This document shows, in pieces, positions 8,751 to 19,480 of a stretch of 61,682 nt of DNA (position 1 is its first letter; every line of letters begins with the position of its first letter). The position numbers and the translations under genes were made by a program. The DNA comes from Rhodocyclus gracilis (GTDB lineage Bacteria > Pseudomonadota > Gammaproteobacteria > Burkholderiales > Rhodocyclaceae), in NCBI RefSeq assembly GCF_009617575.1, contig NZ_WIXJ01000013.1, positions 1 through 61,682 of the forward strand, written 5' to 3'. Under the pieces are notes generated by a model. It had not been told where the DNA came from. It made no database searches and saw only the letters and a list, made by a program, of their open reading frames with translations.

Positions 8751-9337
8751 TACAAGGCTCCCTTGGTCGAAGGAATGCTGCCGGCGGCACGCGGATCGAC
8801 CTCGCAGGCCATGCGCAGCGCCCGGCCAAAGGCCTTGAAGACGCTCTCGGCCTGGTGATGCGCGTTGTCACCGCGCAACGTGTCGATATGCAGCGTGATC
8901 TGCGCGTGATTGACCAGCGCCTGGAAAAACTCGCGCACCAGGTCGACATCGAAGACACCGATCTGCGCGCGTGTGAACTCGACGTTGAAACTCAGGCCCG
9001 GACGCCCGGAAAGATCGACGACGACGCGCGACAGCGCCTCGTCGAGCGGCACGTAGGCGTGGCCGTAGCGGCGCAGCCCCTTCTTGTCGCCAAGCGCGCG
9101 AGCCAGCGCCTGACCAAGCGTGATGCCGATATCCTCGACCGTGTGGTGCGCGTCGATGTGCAAATCGCCCTTGGCCGCCACCTCGAGATCGATGCCGCCG
9201 TGGCGGGCGATCTGGTCGAGCATGTGATCGAGAAAGGGCACGCCACTGGCCAGACGGCCAACGCCGGCACCGTCAAGATCGAGGGCTACGGAAACCTGCG
9301 TTTCCAGAGTATTGCGTGTAATTTCAGCTCGCCGCAT
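8750..9337 (-). CDS. hisB: Imidazoleglycerol-phosphate dehydratase HisB
   Basis: HisB dehydrates imidazole glycerol phosphate to imidazole acetol phosphate, binding Mn in a His-rich site. Two duplicated metal motifs are visible, [11 protein letters not shown] and [12 protein letters not shown]. The start [14 protein letters not shown] at 9337 gives 195 residues, the usual monofunctional length; an in-frame ATG 36 nt upstream would add an unusual leader. There is no phosphatase domain, so it is not the bifunctional enterobacterial form. It now faces hisC divergently, so its former upstream operon genes lie on the other side of an apparent inversion. Confidence 0.96.
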   Translation of the reverse strand: MRRAEITRNTLETQVSVALDLDGAGVGRLASGVPFLDHMLDQIARHGGIDLEVAAKGDLHIDAHHTVEDIGITLGQALARALGDKKGLRRYGHAYVPLDEALSRVVVDLSGRPGLSFNVEFTRAQIGVFDVDLVREFFQALVNHAQITLHIDTLRGDNAHHQAESVFKAFGRALRMACEVDPRAAGSIPSTKGAL

Positions 9338-9411
9338 CGTAAGCGCCACAAGGGATTGGAACGGAAGGGGCATGATACCATTCCGACCATTGTCCGAGCC
9401 CCGAGAAGCGC

Positions 9412-10494
9412 ATGAGCCGATACTGGAGTGACGTTACACGCCGCCTGACCCCCTACGTCCCCGGCGAACAGCCCAAGCTGAGCCGCCTCGTCAAACTCAA
9501 CACCAACGAAAATCCTTACCCGCCCAGCCCGAACGTTCTCGCGGCCATGCAGGGCGAACTCGGCGACGACGCGGCCAGCCTGCGTCTCTATCCCGACCCC
9601 AACGCGGATCGCCTGAAGTCAGCCATCGCCCACTTCTTTGCCGACGCCGGCATCGGCGCGGCAAATGTCTTCGTCGGCAACGGCTCGGACGAAGTGCTGG
9701 CGCATGTCTTCCAGGCGTTGCTCAAGCACGACAGGCCGGTGCTTTTTCCCGACATCACCTACAGCTTCTATCCGGTGTATTGCGGACTCTACGACATCGA
9801 CTTCGAGACCGTTCCTCTCGACGAAGACTTCGCCATCGACAGCGCCGATTACCTGCGCCCGAACGGCGGCATCATCTTCCCGAATCCGAACGCGCCGACC
9901 GGCCGCCTGCTGCCGCTGCAAGACATCGAGCGCATCGTCGCCGGCAACCCGGACTCGGTGGTCGTCATCGACGAAGCCTATATCGACTTCGCGGCGGAAG
10001 ACGTACCGACGGCCGTCGCTCTGGTGTCGCGCTACCCGAATCTGCTGGTCGTCCAGACGCTGTCGAAGTCGCGTTCCCTCGCCGGCTTGCGCGTCGGCTT
10101 CGCCATCGGCCACCGCGACCTGATCGAAGCGCTCGACCGCGTCAAAAACAGCTTCAACTCTTACCCGCTCGACCGGCTCGCGATCACGGCCTCGGTCGCC
10201 GCGCTGCTGGACCGCGCCCATTTCGACACGACCCGGCGCGCCGTCATGCGTAGCCGCGAGGAACTTGTCGCCGATTTGCAGCGCCTCGGCTTCGACTGTG
10301 TGCCATCCGCCGCCAACTTCATCTTCATCCGGCATCCACAGCACGACGCCGCGACGCTCGCCGCCGCCCTGCGCGAGCGTGCCATCATCGTTCGCCACTT
10401 CCGGCTGCCGCGCATCGATCAGTACCTGCGCATCACCATCGGCACCGACGCGCAGTGTGTCGACCTGCTTGCCGCCCTGAGGGAGATTCTCTGA
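9412..10494 (+). CDS. hisC: Histidinol-phosphate aminotransferase HisC
   Basis: HisC transfers an amino group from glutamate to imidazole acetol phosphate using PLP. The PLP lysine lies in [17 protein letters not shown]. Other class II aminotransferase motifs are [13 protein letters not shown] near the start, [20 protein letters not shown] and VIDEAYIDF, and the C-terminal YLRITIGT. The length, 360 residues, is normal. Unlike every other his gene in the window it is on the plus strand, with a nitroreductase overlapping its stop. Both are flanked by hisB and hisD on the minus strand, so this pair looks inverted. Confidence 0.97.
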   Translation: MSRYWSDVTRRLTPYVPGEQPKLSRLVKLNTNENPYPPSPNVLAAMQGELGDDAASLRLYPDPNADRLKSAIAHFFADAGIGAANVFVGNGSDEVLAHVFQALLKHDRPVLFPDITYSFYPVYCGLYDIDFETVPLDEDFAIDSADYLRPNGGIIFPNPNAPTGRLLPLQDIERIVAGNPDSVVVIDEAYIDFAAEDVPTAVALVSRYPNLLVVQTLSKSRSLAGLRVGFAIGHRDLIEALDRVKNSFNSYPLDRLAITASVAALLDRAHFDTTRRAVMRSREELVADLQRLGFDCVPSAANFIFIRHPQHDAATLAAALRERAIIVRHFRLPRIDQYLRITIGTDAQCVDLLAALREIL

Positions 10495-11198
10495 TGAGCC
10501 AGACACCGCCGCGCCCTGACGCCGTTGCCGCCGTTGATGAGGCGATCCGCACCCGGCACTCGATCCGCCGCTTCCTGCCGACACCGGTGGCGCGTGAGGT
10601 CGTTGAAGAGCTGCTGGCGCTGGCGGCCTGCGCGCCGTCCGGCACCAACGTCCAGCCGTGGAAGGTCTACGCGCTCGCTGGCGACGAAAAAACCCGCCTG
10701 TCGTCCGCCATCATCGACAAATTCAACAGCACCGGCATGGACGGCCGCGAGTTCGACTACTACCCGAAGCAATGGGTCGAGCCCTGGCTCGGACGGCGGC
10801 GCAAGGTTGGCTTCGCGCTCTACGGACTGCTCGGCATCGGTAAGGAAGACAAAGCGGCCATGAAGCAGCAGACGGCGCGCAATTACCTCTTCTTCGACGC
10901 GCCGGTTGGCCTCATCTTCACCATTGACCGGCGGCTTGGGCAAGGCATGTTCATCGACTACGGCATGTTCATGGCCAACCTGATGACCGCTGCCCGCGCC
11001 CGCGGACTCGACACCTGTGCACAGGCGGCGTTTGCCGACTATCACGTGACGATTCGCGAAGTTCTCGACATCCCTGACGACGAAGTCGTCGTCTGCGGCA
11101 TGGCGCTGGGCTACGCCGACCCTGACGCCATCGAAAACACGCTACGCTCGGAACGCGAACCCGTCGCCGGCTTCAGCAGCCTGCGCGGCTTTCCCTAA
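10494..11198 (+). CDS. Nitroreductase-family flavoprotein
   Basis: Nitroreductases are FMN enzymes that use NAD(P)H to reduce nitroaromatics, quinones or other acceptors. The FMN phosphate-binding start RTRHSIRRFLPTPV is clear, followed by CAPSGTNVQPWKVY and the C-terminal MTAARARGLDTC and VVVCGMALGY. The length, 234 residues, fits. The ATG overlaps the hisC stop (TGATG), so the two are translationally coupled. A role in histidine synthesis is not known; the link may be only positional. The convergent gap to hisD (72 nt) has no obvious terminator. Confidence 0.93.
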   Translation: MSQTPPRPDAVAAVDEAIRTRHSIRRFLPTPVAREVVEELLALAACAPSGTNVQPWKVYALAGDEKTRLSSAIIDKFNSTGMDGREFDYYPKQWVEPWLGRRRKVGFALYGLLGIGKEDKAAMKQQTARNYLFFDAPVGLIFTIDRRLGQGMFIDYGMFMANLMTAARARGLDTCAQAAFADYHVTIREVLDIPDDEVVVCGMALGYADPDAIENTLRSEREPVAGFSSLRGFP

Positions 11199-11270
11199 GC
11201 GACCTCACGGCGGACGGTAGCGAAGAGGCCGCCGCCGCGAAGAGCAGAAGCTCGCGCGACGACATAAGAC

Positions 11271-12581
11271 TCAGCGTGCCGGCGGGTCGAGCCGGTATTC
11301 AGCGGAGCGTGCGTGCGCCGGCAAGCCTTCACCCTCCGCCAGCGTCGCGGCGATGCGACCGAGCGTTTGCGCCCCGGCCTGCGAGACGCGGATCAGGCTG
11401 CTGCGCTTCTGGAAGTCGTAAACGCCCAGCGGCGATGAGAAGCGCGCACTGCCCGAGGTCGGCAGCACGTGGTTCGGCCCAGCACAGTAGTCGCCCAGCG
11501 CTTCCGAGGTATAGCGACCGATGAAGATCGCCCCCGCGTGGCGGATTTTCAGCAGCCAGGCCTGCGCGTCGGCAACCGACAATTCGAGGTGCTCAGGCGC
11601 GATCTGGTTGGCCAGCGCACACGCCTCGTCGAGATCGCGCACCTGAATCAGGGCACCACGGTTTTCCAGCGCCGCGCGGATGACCTCGCGGCGCGGCATC
11701 GTCGGCAGCAGACGCTCGATGGCGGCGGCAACGCGCGCAAGATAATCAGCGTCCGGACAGAGCAGGATCGACTGCGCCAGCTCGTCGTGTTCCGCCTGCG
11801 AGAAGAGGTCCATCGCCACCCAGTCAGGATCGGTCTGCCCGTCGCAGACGACGAGGATTTCCGACGGCCCGGCCACCATGTCGATGCCAACGACGCCGAA
11901 GACGCGCCGCTTGGCGGCGGCGACATAGGCATTGCCCGGACCAACGATCTTGTCGACCTGCGGAACAGTCTGTGTACCGTAGGCCAGCGCGCCAATCGCC
12001 TGCGCGCCACCAATGGTGAATACGCGATCAACGCCGGCGAGCGCAGCAGCAGCGAGCACCAGCGCGTTTTTCTCGCCGCCCGGCGTCGGCACCACCATGA
12101 TCAGCTCACCGACGCCCGCGACACGAGCCGGAATGGCGTTCATCAGCACCGATGACGGATAGGCGGCCTTACCCCCCGGAACGTACAAGCCAACGCGGTC
12201 GAGCGGCGTCACCTGTTGCCCGAGCAGGGTGCCGTCCGCTTCCTCGTACTGCCAGCCACGCAATGGTTGATGCTCGTGGTAGGCGCGAACGCGGGCAGCG
12301 GCGGCTTCCAGCGCGCTGCGTTGCGCCGCCGGCAAACCTTCGAGTGCCGCCTGCAACTCAGCGGCCGGCAATGCCAGTTGCGCCATGTCGCTGACCGCCA
12401 GACGGTCGAAGCGCTGCGTGTATTCGACGACAGCCGCGTCGCCACGGGTCTTAACGTCAGCCAGAATCGCCGCCACCGTGCGGTCGACGGACTCATCCTG
12501 CGCCCCTTCGAAGGCCAGCAGGGCATTTAGACGCGCCGCAAAATCGGCGTCGGTCGAGGAGAGACGTTTGATGGCGATCAT
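11271..12581 (-). CDS. hisD: Histidinol dehydrogenase HisD
   Basis: HisD oxidises histidinol to histidine in two NAD-dependent steps and binds zinc. The block [17 protein letters not shown] and the metal ligand region [14 protein letters not shown] are visible. IAPEHLEL holds the catalytic Glu-His pair, and [14 protein letters not shown] is near the C-terminus. The length is 436 residues, as expected. The ATG overlaps the hisG stop by 4 nt (ATGA). In the ancestral order hisC would follow; here the stop faces the nitroreductase. Confidence 0.97.
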   Translation of the reverse strand: MIAIKRLSSTDADFAARLNALLAFEGAQDESVDRTVAAILADVKTRGDAAVVEYTQRFDRLAVSDMAQLALPAAELQAALEGLPAAQRSALEAAAARVRAYHEHQPLRGWQYEEADGTLLGQQVTPLDRVGLYVPGGKAAYPSSVLMNAIPARVAGVGELIMVVPTPGGEKNALVLAAAALAGVDRVFTIGGAQAIGALAYGTQTVPQVDKIVGPGNAYVAAAKRRVFGVVGIDMVAGPSEILVVCDGQTDPDWVAMDLFSQAEHDELAQSILLCPDADYLARVAAAIERLLPTMPRREVIRAALENRGALIQVRDLDEACALANQIAPEHLELSVADAQAWLLKIRHAGAIFIGRYTSEALGDYCAGPNHVLPTSGSARFSSPLGVYDFQKRSSLIRVSQAGAQTLGRIAATLAEGEGLPAHARSAEYRLDPPAR

Positions 12582-13222
12582 GGGCGCACCGCTGCCGTAA
12601 AGGCGTCGAGGATCGGCGCCAGCGACTCGCGTTTGAGCTTCAGCGCCGCCTGGTTCACGATCAGACGCGAGGAAATATCGAGGACGTGCTCGACCGCGAC
12701 GAGGCGGTTGGCCTTCAGCGTGCTGCCAGTCGACACGAGGTCGACGATGGCGTCGGCCAATCCGGCGAGCGGTGCCAGCTCCATCGAGCCGTAGAGTTTG
12801 ATCAGATCGACGTGTACGCCCTTGGCCGCGAAGTGCTCGCGGGCGATGCGCAGGTATTTCGTCGCCACCTTGAGACGCGCGCCCTGGCGCACGGCATGCG
12901 CGTAATCAAAGCCCTCCGGCACGGCGACCATCATCCGGCAGCGGGCAATGTTCAGGTCGAGCGGTTGGTAGAGCCCCGCGCCGCCATGTTCGATCAGCAC
13001 ATCACGCCCGGCAACGCCCAGATCTGCCGCGCCATGCTGCACGTAGGTCGGCACGTCGGACGCCCGCACGACGACGACGCGCACGTCGGGGCGGCTGGTC
13101 TGGATGATGAGCTTACGCGAGGTATCGGGATTTTCGTCCGGGACGATTCCGGCCGCCGCCAGGAGCGGCAGCGTTTCCTCGAAGATACGACCCTTCGAGA
13201 GGGCGATGGTAATGCCGTTCAC
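12578..13222 (-). CDS. hisG: ATP phosphoribosyltransferase HisG, short form
   Basis: HisG joins ATP and PRPP, the committed step of histidine synthesis. The protein is 214 residues and lacks the C-terminal His-sensing domain. Known short-form HisG enzymes need the HisZ subunit, which is not in this window. The start [18 protein letters not shown], the block [16 protein letters not shown] and the PRPP-binding loop [16 protein letters not shown] are characteristic. The stop overlaps hisD by 4 nt. The 54-nt gap to murA shows no clear terminator. Confidence 0.96.
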   Translation of the reverse strand: MNGITIALSKGRIFEETLPLLAAAGIVPDENPDTSRKLIIQTSRPDVRVVVVRASDVPTYVQHGAADLGVAGRDVLIEHGGAGLYQPLDLNIARCRMMVAVPEGFDYAHAVRQGARLKVATKYLRIAREHFAAKGVHVDLIKLYGSMELAPLAGLADAIVDLVSTGSTLKANRLVAVEHVLDISSRLIVNQAALKLKRESLAPILDAFTAAVRP

Positions 13223-13276
13223 GGCGTCATCCTGCTCGTTAAAGCGGCGATTTTACCGCATCGCCGCCCCACCGCC

Positions 13277-14768
<1,492 letters not shown>

Positions 14769-14771
14769 GAA

Positions 14772-15524
14772 TCAGTTCCTTAGCTTGTAACCACTACGCA
14801 GCAAGGCCAGCGTCGCCAGCGCGACGACGACAAAGCAAGCGCCGACGACGGCGAGGCTGGTTTCGGGCGGCGCATCGGAGACGCCGAAGAAGCCGTAGCG
14901 GAAGCCGTCGATCATATAAAAAACGGGATTGAAGTGCGAAACCTGCCGCCACACTGGAGGCAGCGTCGCAATCGAGTAGAAAACGCCGGAGAGCATGGTC
15001 AGCGGCAGAATCAGGAAATTCTGGAAGGCGGCCAGCTGGTCGAATTTTTCGGCCCAGATGCCGCCGATGACGCCGAGCGCACCCATGATGCCGCCGCCGA
15101 GCAGCGCGAAGAGAACGATCCACAGCGGCGAGTAAAACGTCATGGGCGTGAAGAACGCTGTCGCCGCCAGTACCGCCGCGCCGACCACCATGCCACGTAC
15201 GACGGCGGCGCCGACAAAGGCAAGGAACAGCTCGGCCCAGGAGATCGGCGGCAGCAGGATAAAGACGATGCTGCCCGTCACCTTCGACTGGATCAGACTC
15301 GACGAGCTGTTGGCGAAGGCGTTTTGCAGCACCGACATCATGACGAGGCCGGGAATCAGGAAGGCGGTGTACGCCACCTCGTGCACCCGCACATGCTCAT
15401 CAAGCACGTGCGCGAAAATCAGCAGATAAAGGATCGCCGTCAGTACGGGCGCCGCGATGGTCTGGAAGCCGACCTTCCAGAAACGCTGCACTTCCTTGCG
15501 AAAGAGGGTGACGGCGCCGCTCAT
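14772..15524 (-). CDS. ABC-2 type permease, YadH-like
   Basis: This is the membrane subunit of an ABC-2 exporter whose substrate is unknown. It has six hydrophobic segments over 250 residues. The ABC-2 signature region is LPLTMLSGVFYSIATLPPVW, followed by HFNPVFYMIDGFRYGFFG. The ATG at 15524 overlaps the ATPase stop (ATGA), which fixes the start; a longer in-frame reading upstream only shadows the ATPase. The ATPase-permease pair next to ibaG-murA is widely conserved, which suggests an envelope role. Confidence 0.94.
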   Translation of the reverse strand: MSGAVTLFRKEVQRFWKVGFQTIAAPVLTAILYLLIFAHVLDEHVRVHEVAYTAFLIPGLVMMSVLQNAFANSSSSLIQSKVTGSIVFILLPPISWAELFLAFVGAAVVRGMVVGAAVLAATAFFTPMTFYSPLWIVLFALLGGGIMGALGVIGGIWAEKFDQLAAFQNFLILPLTMLSGVFYSIATLPPVWRQVSHFNPVFYMIDGFRYGFFGVSDAPPETSLAVVGACFVVVALATLALLRSGYKLRN

Positions 15525-16432
15525 GCGCCCGCTCCGCCGGCATGCATGATGTCGAGGAAGACATCTTCGAGGTCGCCCTGCAACAACTGCACGTCGGCGA
15601 GACGACAGCCGGCGACGCGCAAGGTCGCCAGCAAGGGCTCGATGTCGGTTGGCGTTGCCAGACGAAAACGCCAAGCGCCATCCTCGGCAACAGCACGCTC
15701 GCGCAAGGCATCTGGCAGCGTATCGCCCGCCGCCAGACGGACCACCAGAGCGTGACTGGAATGCCGCGCCAGAAGATTCGCCGTCGTGTCGAGTGCCACC
15801 ACGCGCCCCTCCTTGAGCATCGCGATGCGGCCACACAGCGCCTGCGCCTCGTCGAGGTAATGCGTGGTCAGAATCACCGTCTGGCCTTCGCGATTGAGGC
15901 GGCTGACGAACTGCCACAAGCCCTGCCGCAGTTCGACGTCCACACCGGCGGTCGGCTCGTCGAGGACGATGACGGGCGGCTTGTGCACCAAGGCCTGCGC
16001 GACCAAGACGCGCCGCTTCATGCCACCGGAGAGGCGCCGCATGTTCGTATCGGCCTTGGCGGTGAGATCGAGCTCGGCGAGGATTTCGTCGATCCAGTCG
16101 TCGTTGTTGCGGATGCCGAAATAGCCGGACTGGATACGCAGGGTTTCGCGCACGGTGAAGAAGGGGTCGAAAACCAGTTCCTGCGGCACGACGCCGAGCA
16201 CTCGACGCGCCGCACCGGCATCGCTGACGACATCGTGGCCCATGACGCGAAGATGCCCGGCATCCGGGCGAGCCAGACCGGCCAGACAGGAAATCAGCGT
16301 TGTCTTGCCGGCGCCATTAGGGCCGAGCAGACCGAAAAACTCACCGGCGCGAATGTCGAGCGACACCCCGGCGAGTGCGCTCAGGGCGCCAAACCTCTTT
16401 TCAACCTGCTGAATGGAAACTGCGACGTCGAT
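15521..16432 (-). CDS. ABC transporter ATPase, YadG-like, apparent ATC start
   Basis: This is the ATPase of the exporter above. Walker A is LLGPNGAGKTTL, the signature is RLSGGMKRRVLVAQ, and Walker B is VIVLDEPTAGVD, all in the usual order. GTG at 16366 would cut off the first conserved strand. The upstream in-frame sequence reads DVAVSIQQVEKRFGALSAL, the expected N-terminus. It follows an ATC codon at 16432 with AGGAG exactly 8 nt before. No ATG, GTG or TTG exists between the mlaB stop and 16366 in this frame. The 303-residue form is preferred. A base error or a truly non-canonical start would both explain this. Confidence 0.92.
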   Translation of the reverse strand: MDVAVSIQQVEKRFGALSALAGVSLDIRAGEFFGLLGPNGAGKTTLISCLAGLARPDAGHLRVMGHDVVSDAGAARRVLGVVPQELVFDPFFTVRETLRIQSGYFGIRNNDDWIDEILAELDLTAKADTNMRRLSGGMKRRVLVAQALVHKPPVIVLDEPTAGVDVELRQGLWQFVSRLNREGQTVILTTHYLDEAQALCGRIAMLKEGRVVALDTTANLLARHSSHALVVRLAAGDTLPDALRERAVAEDGAWRFRLATPTDIEPLLATLRVAGCRLADVQLLQGDLEDVFLDIMHAGGAGA

Positions 16433-16465
16433 GACGCCCTCTCCTAAGGCTTTGATACCCGTCGC

Positions 16466-16747
16466 TCAGGCGAGCGGGAGGAATTCGGAGACGCCGTAGA
16501 GATCGGCGAGACTGAGCAGGCTGGCTGGCGTATTGGCGATGCGCACGCTGCCACCGCGCGCCGCCGCACGGCGCGCCCATGCGAAAATGACGGCCAACGC
16601 GGAAGAGTCGGATTCACTCACGGCGCCAAGATCGAACAGCGTCACGCCGTCGCCCAGCCGCGTCGCGCCCTCTTCCATCAAGGTCTGCGCGTTACCGAAC
16701 ACCATCGGCACGGTCACGCGCTGGCAATCGCCCGCCGTGTCGATCAT
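16466..16747 (-). CDS. mlaB: MlaB-like STAS-domain protein
   Basis: MlaB is the small cytoplasmic STAS protein that binds the MlaF ATPase and is needed for the MlaFEDB complex. The 93-residue product has the STAS core, with VTLFDLGAVSESDSSALAVI holding the conserved Asp-Ser-Ser at the helix cap. Its ATG overlaps the mlaC stop by 4 nt. It comes last in the local mla run and is followed 33 nt later by the YadG-like ATPase. Confidence 0.92.
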   Translation of the reverse strand: MIDTAGDCQRVTVPMVFGNAQTLMEEGATRLGDGVTLFDLGAVSESDSSALAVIFAWARRAAARGGSVRIANTPASLLSLADLYGVSEFLPLA

Positions 16748-17385
16748 TTGCGATCCGCGGCCTTGCCGGATTCGAGCTGGCGATTTTTGGTGACGAGCAT
16801 CTGGATGAGGCCGTCGATGCCGGAGGTGCTGACTTCCTGACGGAAAGTGTCGCGATAGTTCGTCACCAGACTGATGCCACCAACGATGACGTCGTACACC
16901 TTCCAGCCGTCAGAATGCTTCTCGACGGCGTAGTCGAGCTGTACCGGCTTGCTGCCCGGCTGCAGGATTTCGGTCTTGACGATGACGTCCGTATCGCTGT
17001 CCTGCCCCTTGAACGGCTTGTAGGAGACGGTCTGGTTGCGATACGAGGTCAGCGCGTTGGAGTAGGTGCGCACGAGCAAGGTGCGGAATTCGTCGGAAAG
17101 GCGCTTTTTCTGCTCCGGCGTCGCCTTGTTCCAGTCGCGGCCGACCGCCAGCGCGGTCATGCGCTGAAAGTTGAAATACGGCAGCACCTTGTTTTCGACG
17201 AGATCGATGGCCTTCTTGGTGTTGCCGTTCTGGATATCGCGATCGGCGCGCACGATGGTCAGCACTTCATCGGTCACACGCTTGATCATGGCGTCCGGCG
17301 ACGATTCCTGCGCCAAGACAGAACCAGCCACAAGGAAAGAGAGCCCGAGACAGAGGGCAGAGAATTTAGCGAGTAGCGACTTCAT
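16744..17385 (-). CDS. mlaC: Phospholipid-binding periplasmic protein MlaC
   Basis: MlaC carries phospholipids between the outer-membrane MlaA complex and the inner-membrane MlaFEDB complex. A clear signal peptide is present (FSALCLGLSFLVAGSVLAQE, cleavage after ALA). The mature part shows VLPYFNFQRMTALAVGRDW and LVRTYSNALTSYRNQTV, typical of the family, and DGWKVYDVIVGGISLVTNYR near the C-terminus. The length is 213 residues. It follows mlaA after an 87-nt gap and overlaps mlaB. Confidence 0.96.
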   Translation of the reverse strand: MKSLLAKFSALCLGLSFLVAGSVLAQESSPDAMIKRVTDEVLTIVRADRDIQNGNTKKAIDLVENKVLPYFNFQRMTALAVGRDWNKATPEQKKRLSDEFRTLLVRTYSNALTSYRNQTVSYKPFKGQDSDTDVIVKTEILQPGSKPVQLDYAVEKHSDGWKVYDVIVGGISLVTNYRDTFRQEVSTSGIDGLIQMLVTKNRQLESGKAADRK

Positions 17386-17472
17386 GAGCGGCTTCCGAAA
17401 AACGTAAAGACATGCGCCCCCGAAAACACCGGGGAGATCGCGCGTAGCAACAATGAACGGTGTGCGCGGCGA

Positions 17473-18198
17473 CTATTCCGCCGAATCGGCGTCGTCGGCC
17501 GGCAGCGGCGCGCCGTCGCGAATCTGGCTGCGCCGGTATTGCAGGTAAGCATTGCGGATGTAGCTGTACTTGTCGAAGGCGGCTTCTTCGACGACGCGAT
17601 CAGCCGGCAGCAGGCTGGCGCGCATGTCGATGAAACGTACGCCGACGAGCGTGTTGCGCACCGGCACGTCGTTGAGATCCCACACCGGATCGGCCCACGA
17701 ATCGACCGCCCAGCCAAAGGTGTCGCGCGTCGTGCGCGGCCCGATGATCGGCCAATAGAAATACGGCCCTTCGCCGACCCCCCAGGTGCCGAGCGTCTGG
17801 CCGAAGTCTTCGGAATGCTTGGTCATCCCCATTTCACTGGCGACGTCGAAGACACCACCGATACCGACGACGGTATTCACGAGGAAACGACCGGCATCGC
17901 TCGCCGCATCGCTCGGCTTGCCTTGCAGCAGGTCATTCACGGCCGTCCAGGCGTCGTACAGGTTGCCGAAGAAATTGCCAACCGCTGCCTTGACCGGCAG
18001 GGGCGCAGCTTCGTCGTAGCCCTTGGCGACCGGTTTGACGACGGTGTCGATGCCCTCGTTGACCGAGAACATGGCGCGATTGAAGCCTTCAAACGGGTCC
18101 TGCGTTTCCACTGCCTGCGCGCTGGCAACACAGCAGAGCGCGAGCGCCGAAGCGACGGGAACGAAACGACGGAGTCGTTGCGCAATCTGCTGTTTCAC
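17473..18198 (-). CDS. mlaA: Outer-membrane phospholipid-removal protein MlaA (VacJ)
   Basis: MlaA removes phospholipids from the outer leaflet of the outer membrane and passes them to MlaC. The domain begins DPFEGFNRAMFSVNEGID and includes LVNTVVGIGGVFDVASE, DFGQTLGTWGVGEGPY and PIIGPRTTRDTFG. GTG 18198 (MKQQIAQRL) was chosen because AAGG lies 8 nt upstream; an ATG at 18222 overlaps the mlaD stop and is also possible. The signal region SALALCCVASAQA shows no proper lipobox, since the residue before Cys is Leu. The protein may therefore be cut by signal peptidase I, unlike the E. coli lipoprotein. Confidence 0.94.
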   Translation of the reverse strand: MKQQIAQRLRRFVPVASALALCCVASAQAVETQDPFEGFNRAMFSVNEGIDTVVKPVAKGYDEAAPLPVKAAVGNFFGNLYDAWTAVNDLLQGKPSDAASDAGRFLVNTVVGIGGVFDVASEMGMTKHSEDFGQTLGTWGVGEGPYFYWPIIGPRTTRDTFGWAVDSWADPVWDLNDVPVRNTLVGVRFIDMRASLLPADRVVEEAAFDKYSYIRNAYLQYRRSQIRDGAPLPADDADSAE

Positions 18199-18218
18199 GA
18201 AACCACCCTTTCCGATCA

Positions 18219-18692
18219 TCATTTTTTATCAGGACCGTCCGAGGCCTTGCTGAACAGGAACTGGCTGATCAGCTTCTCGAGCACCACCGCCGACTGCGTC
18301 TTGGCGATGACATCGCCCGCCTGCAACAGCTTTTCATCCCCTCCGACATCGAGACCGACGTATTGTTCGCCCAGCAGACCGGACGTAAGGATCGAGGCAA
18401 AGGTGTCTTTCGGGAAGTGGTAGCGAGCGTCGACGTTGATCGTTACCACGGCTTCGTAGGTCTGCGGGTCGAAGCGAATCTCGCCGACACGTCCTACCGC
18501 CACCCCGGCGCTCTTCACCGGCGCGCGCACTTTCAGGCCGCCGATGTTATCAAACTTGGCTTGCAGGGCGTAGGTCTCGGAGAAGTTGGCCGAGGAGAGA
18601 TTGCCTACCTTGAGCGCCAGAAACAGCAAGGCGGCAATGCCAAAGGCGACAAAAAAACCGACCCACAGGTCGAGCAACTTACGATTCATCAA
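18219..18692 (-). CDS. mlaD: MCE-domain protein MlaD
   Basis: MlaD is the hexameric MCE subunit anchored in the inner membrane that forms a lipid channel above MlaFE. There is one N-terminal membrane helix (LWVGFFVAFGIAALLFLALK). The MCE domain follows, with FDNIGGLKVRAPVKSAGVAV, RVGEIRFD and the hydrophobic ILTSGLLGEQYVGL tip. The length of 157 residues is near the usual 150-185. Its start overlaps the mlaE stop by 4 nt. Confidence 0.96.
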   Translation of the reverse strand: MMNRKLLDLWVGFFVAFGIAALLFLALKVGNLSSANFSETYALQAKFDNIGGLKVRAPVKSAGVAVGRVGEIRFDPQTYEAVVTINVDARYHFPKDTFASILTSGLLGEQYVGLDVGGDEKLLQAGDVIAKTQSAVVLEKLISQFLFSKASDGPDKK

Positions 18693-19480
18693 AGCCCCCG
18701 GAACATGAACGAGGTCAGCACGAAGTCGAGCGCCAGAATGGCGAGCGCCGACGTGACGACCGTGCGTGTAATGGCACGCGAGACACCCTCGGCGGTGGGT
18801 GTCGAGTCATACCCTTCAAAAACGGCGATCAAGGAAACCGCCACGCCGAAAACAAAGCTCTTGATGACGCCATTGATGATGTCCTGGCGGAAATCCACCG
18901 ACGACTGCATCTGCGACCAGAAAGCGCCGTCATCGACACCGATGAAGACCACCCCGATCAGATAGCCGCCAAACACCCCCATGGCAGAGAACATCGCCGC
19001 CAGGAGGGGCATCGAAATGACACCGCCCCAGAAACGCGGCGCGACGACGCGGGCCATCGGATTGACCGCCATCATGTCCATCGCGGTCAGTTGCTCGGTC
19101 GCCTTCATCAAGCCGATTTCCGCCGTCACCGACGAACCGGCGCGCGAGGCGAACAGCAGTGCAGCGACAACGGGACCGAGTTCGCGCGTCAGCGACAGGG
19201 CAACCAGCACGCCAAGGGCGTCGGCCGAACCGTAGCGCTGGAGCGTCTCGTAACCCTGCAAGCCGAGCACCAGCCCGACGAACAGACCCGACACAAGAAT
19301 GATGAGCAGCGATAGAACGCCCGAAAAGTAGATCTCGCGGATCGTCAGCGGAAAGCGCCGGAACGACTGCCCGGAGTACACCAACAACATCACGAAGAAA
19401 CGCGCAGCAAAGCCCAATCGCGCAATCTTTTCGTTCACGACATGCCCCAACCCGGACACCCACTCGGTCACTCGCGTCAT
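18689..19480 (-). CDS. mlaE: Lipid-transport permease MlaE
   Basis: MlaE is the permease of the Mla complex. Several hydrophobic segments are visible. The diagnostic MlaE/TGD1 block is SLTRELGPVVAALLFASRAG, followed by SSVTAEIGLMKATEQLTAMD and MAVNPMARVVAPRFW. The length is 263 residues, normal for the family. It begins with ATGA overlapping the mlaF stop, and mlaD overlaps its end, so the three genes are tightly coupled. Confidence 0.97.
   Translation of the reverse strand: MTRVTEWVSGLGHVVNEKIARLGFAARFFVMLLVYSGQSFRRFPLTIREIYFSGVLSLLIILVSGLFVGLVLGLQGYETLQRYGSADALGVLVALSLTRELGPVVAALLFASRAGSSVTAEIGLMKATEQLTAMDMMAVNPMARVVAPRFWGGVISMPLLAAMFSAMGVFGGYLIGVVFIGVDDGAFWSQMQSSVDFRQDIINGVIKSFVFGVAVSLIAVFEGYDSTPTAEGVSRAITRTVVTSALAILALDFVLTSFMFRGL

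Noticed and set aside
4777-9415. Long plus-strand open frames opposite the his and tat genes
   Set aside because: They are antisense shadows of well-supported minus-strand genes, as expected at high GC; their translations are Arg/Ala-rich and without recognisable motifs.
14772-15917. A 381-residue form of the ABC-2 permease
   Set aside because: The extra N-terminal 131 residues overlap the ATPase gene out of frame and look like shadow translation; the ATGA overlap at 15524 fixes the start.
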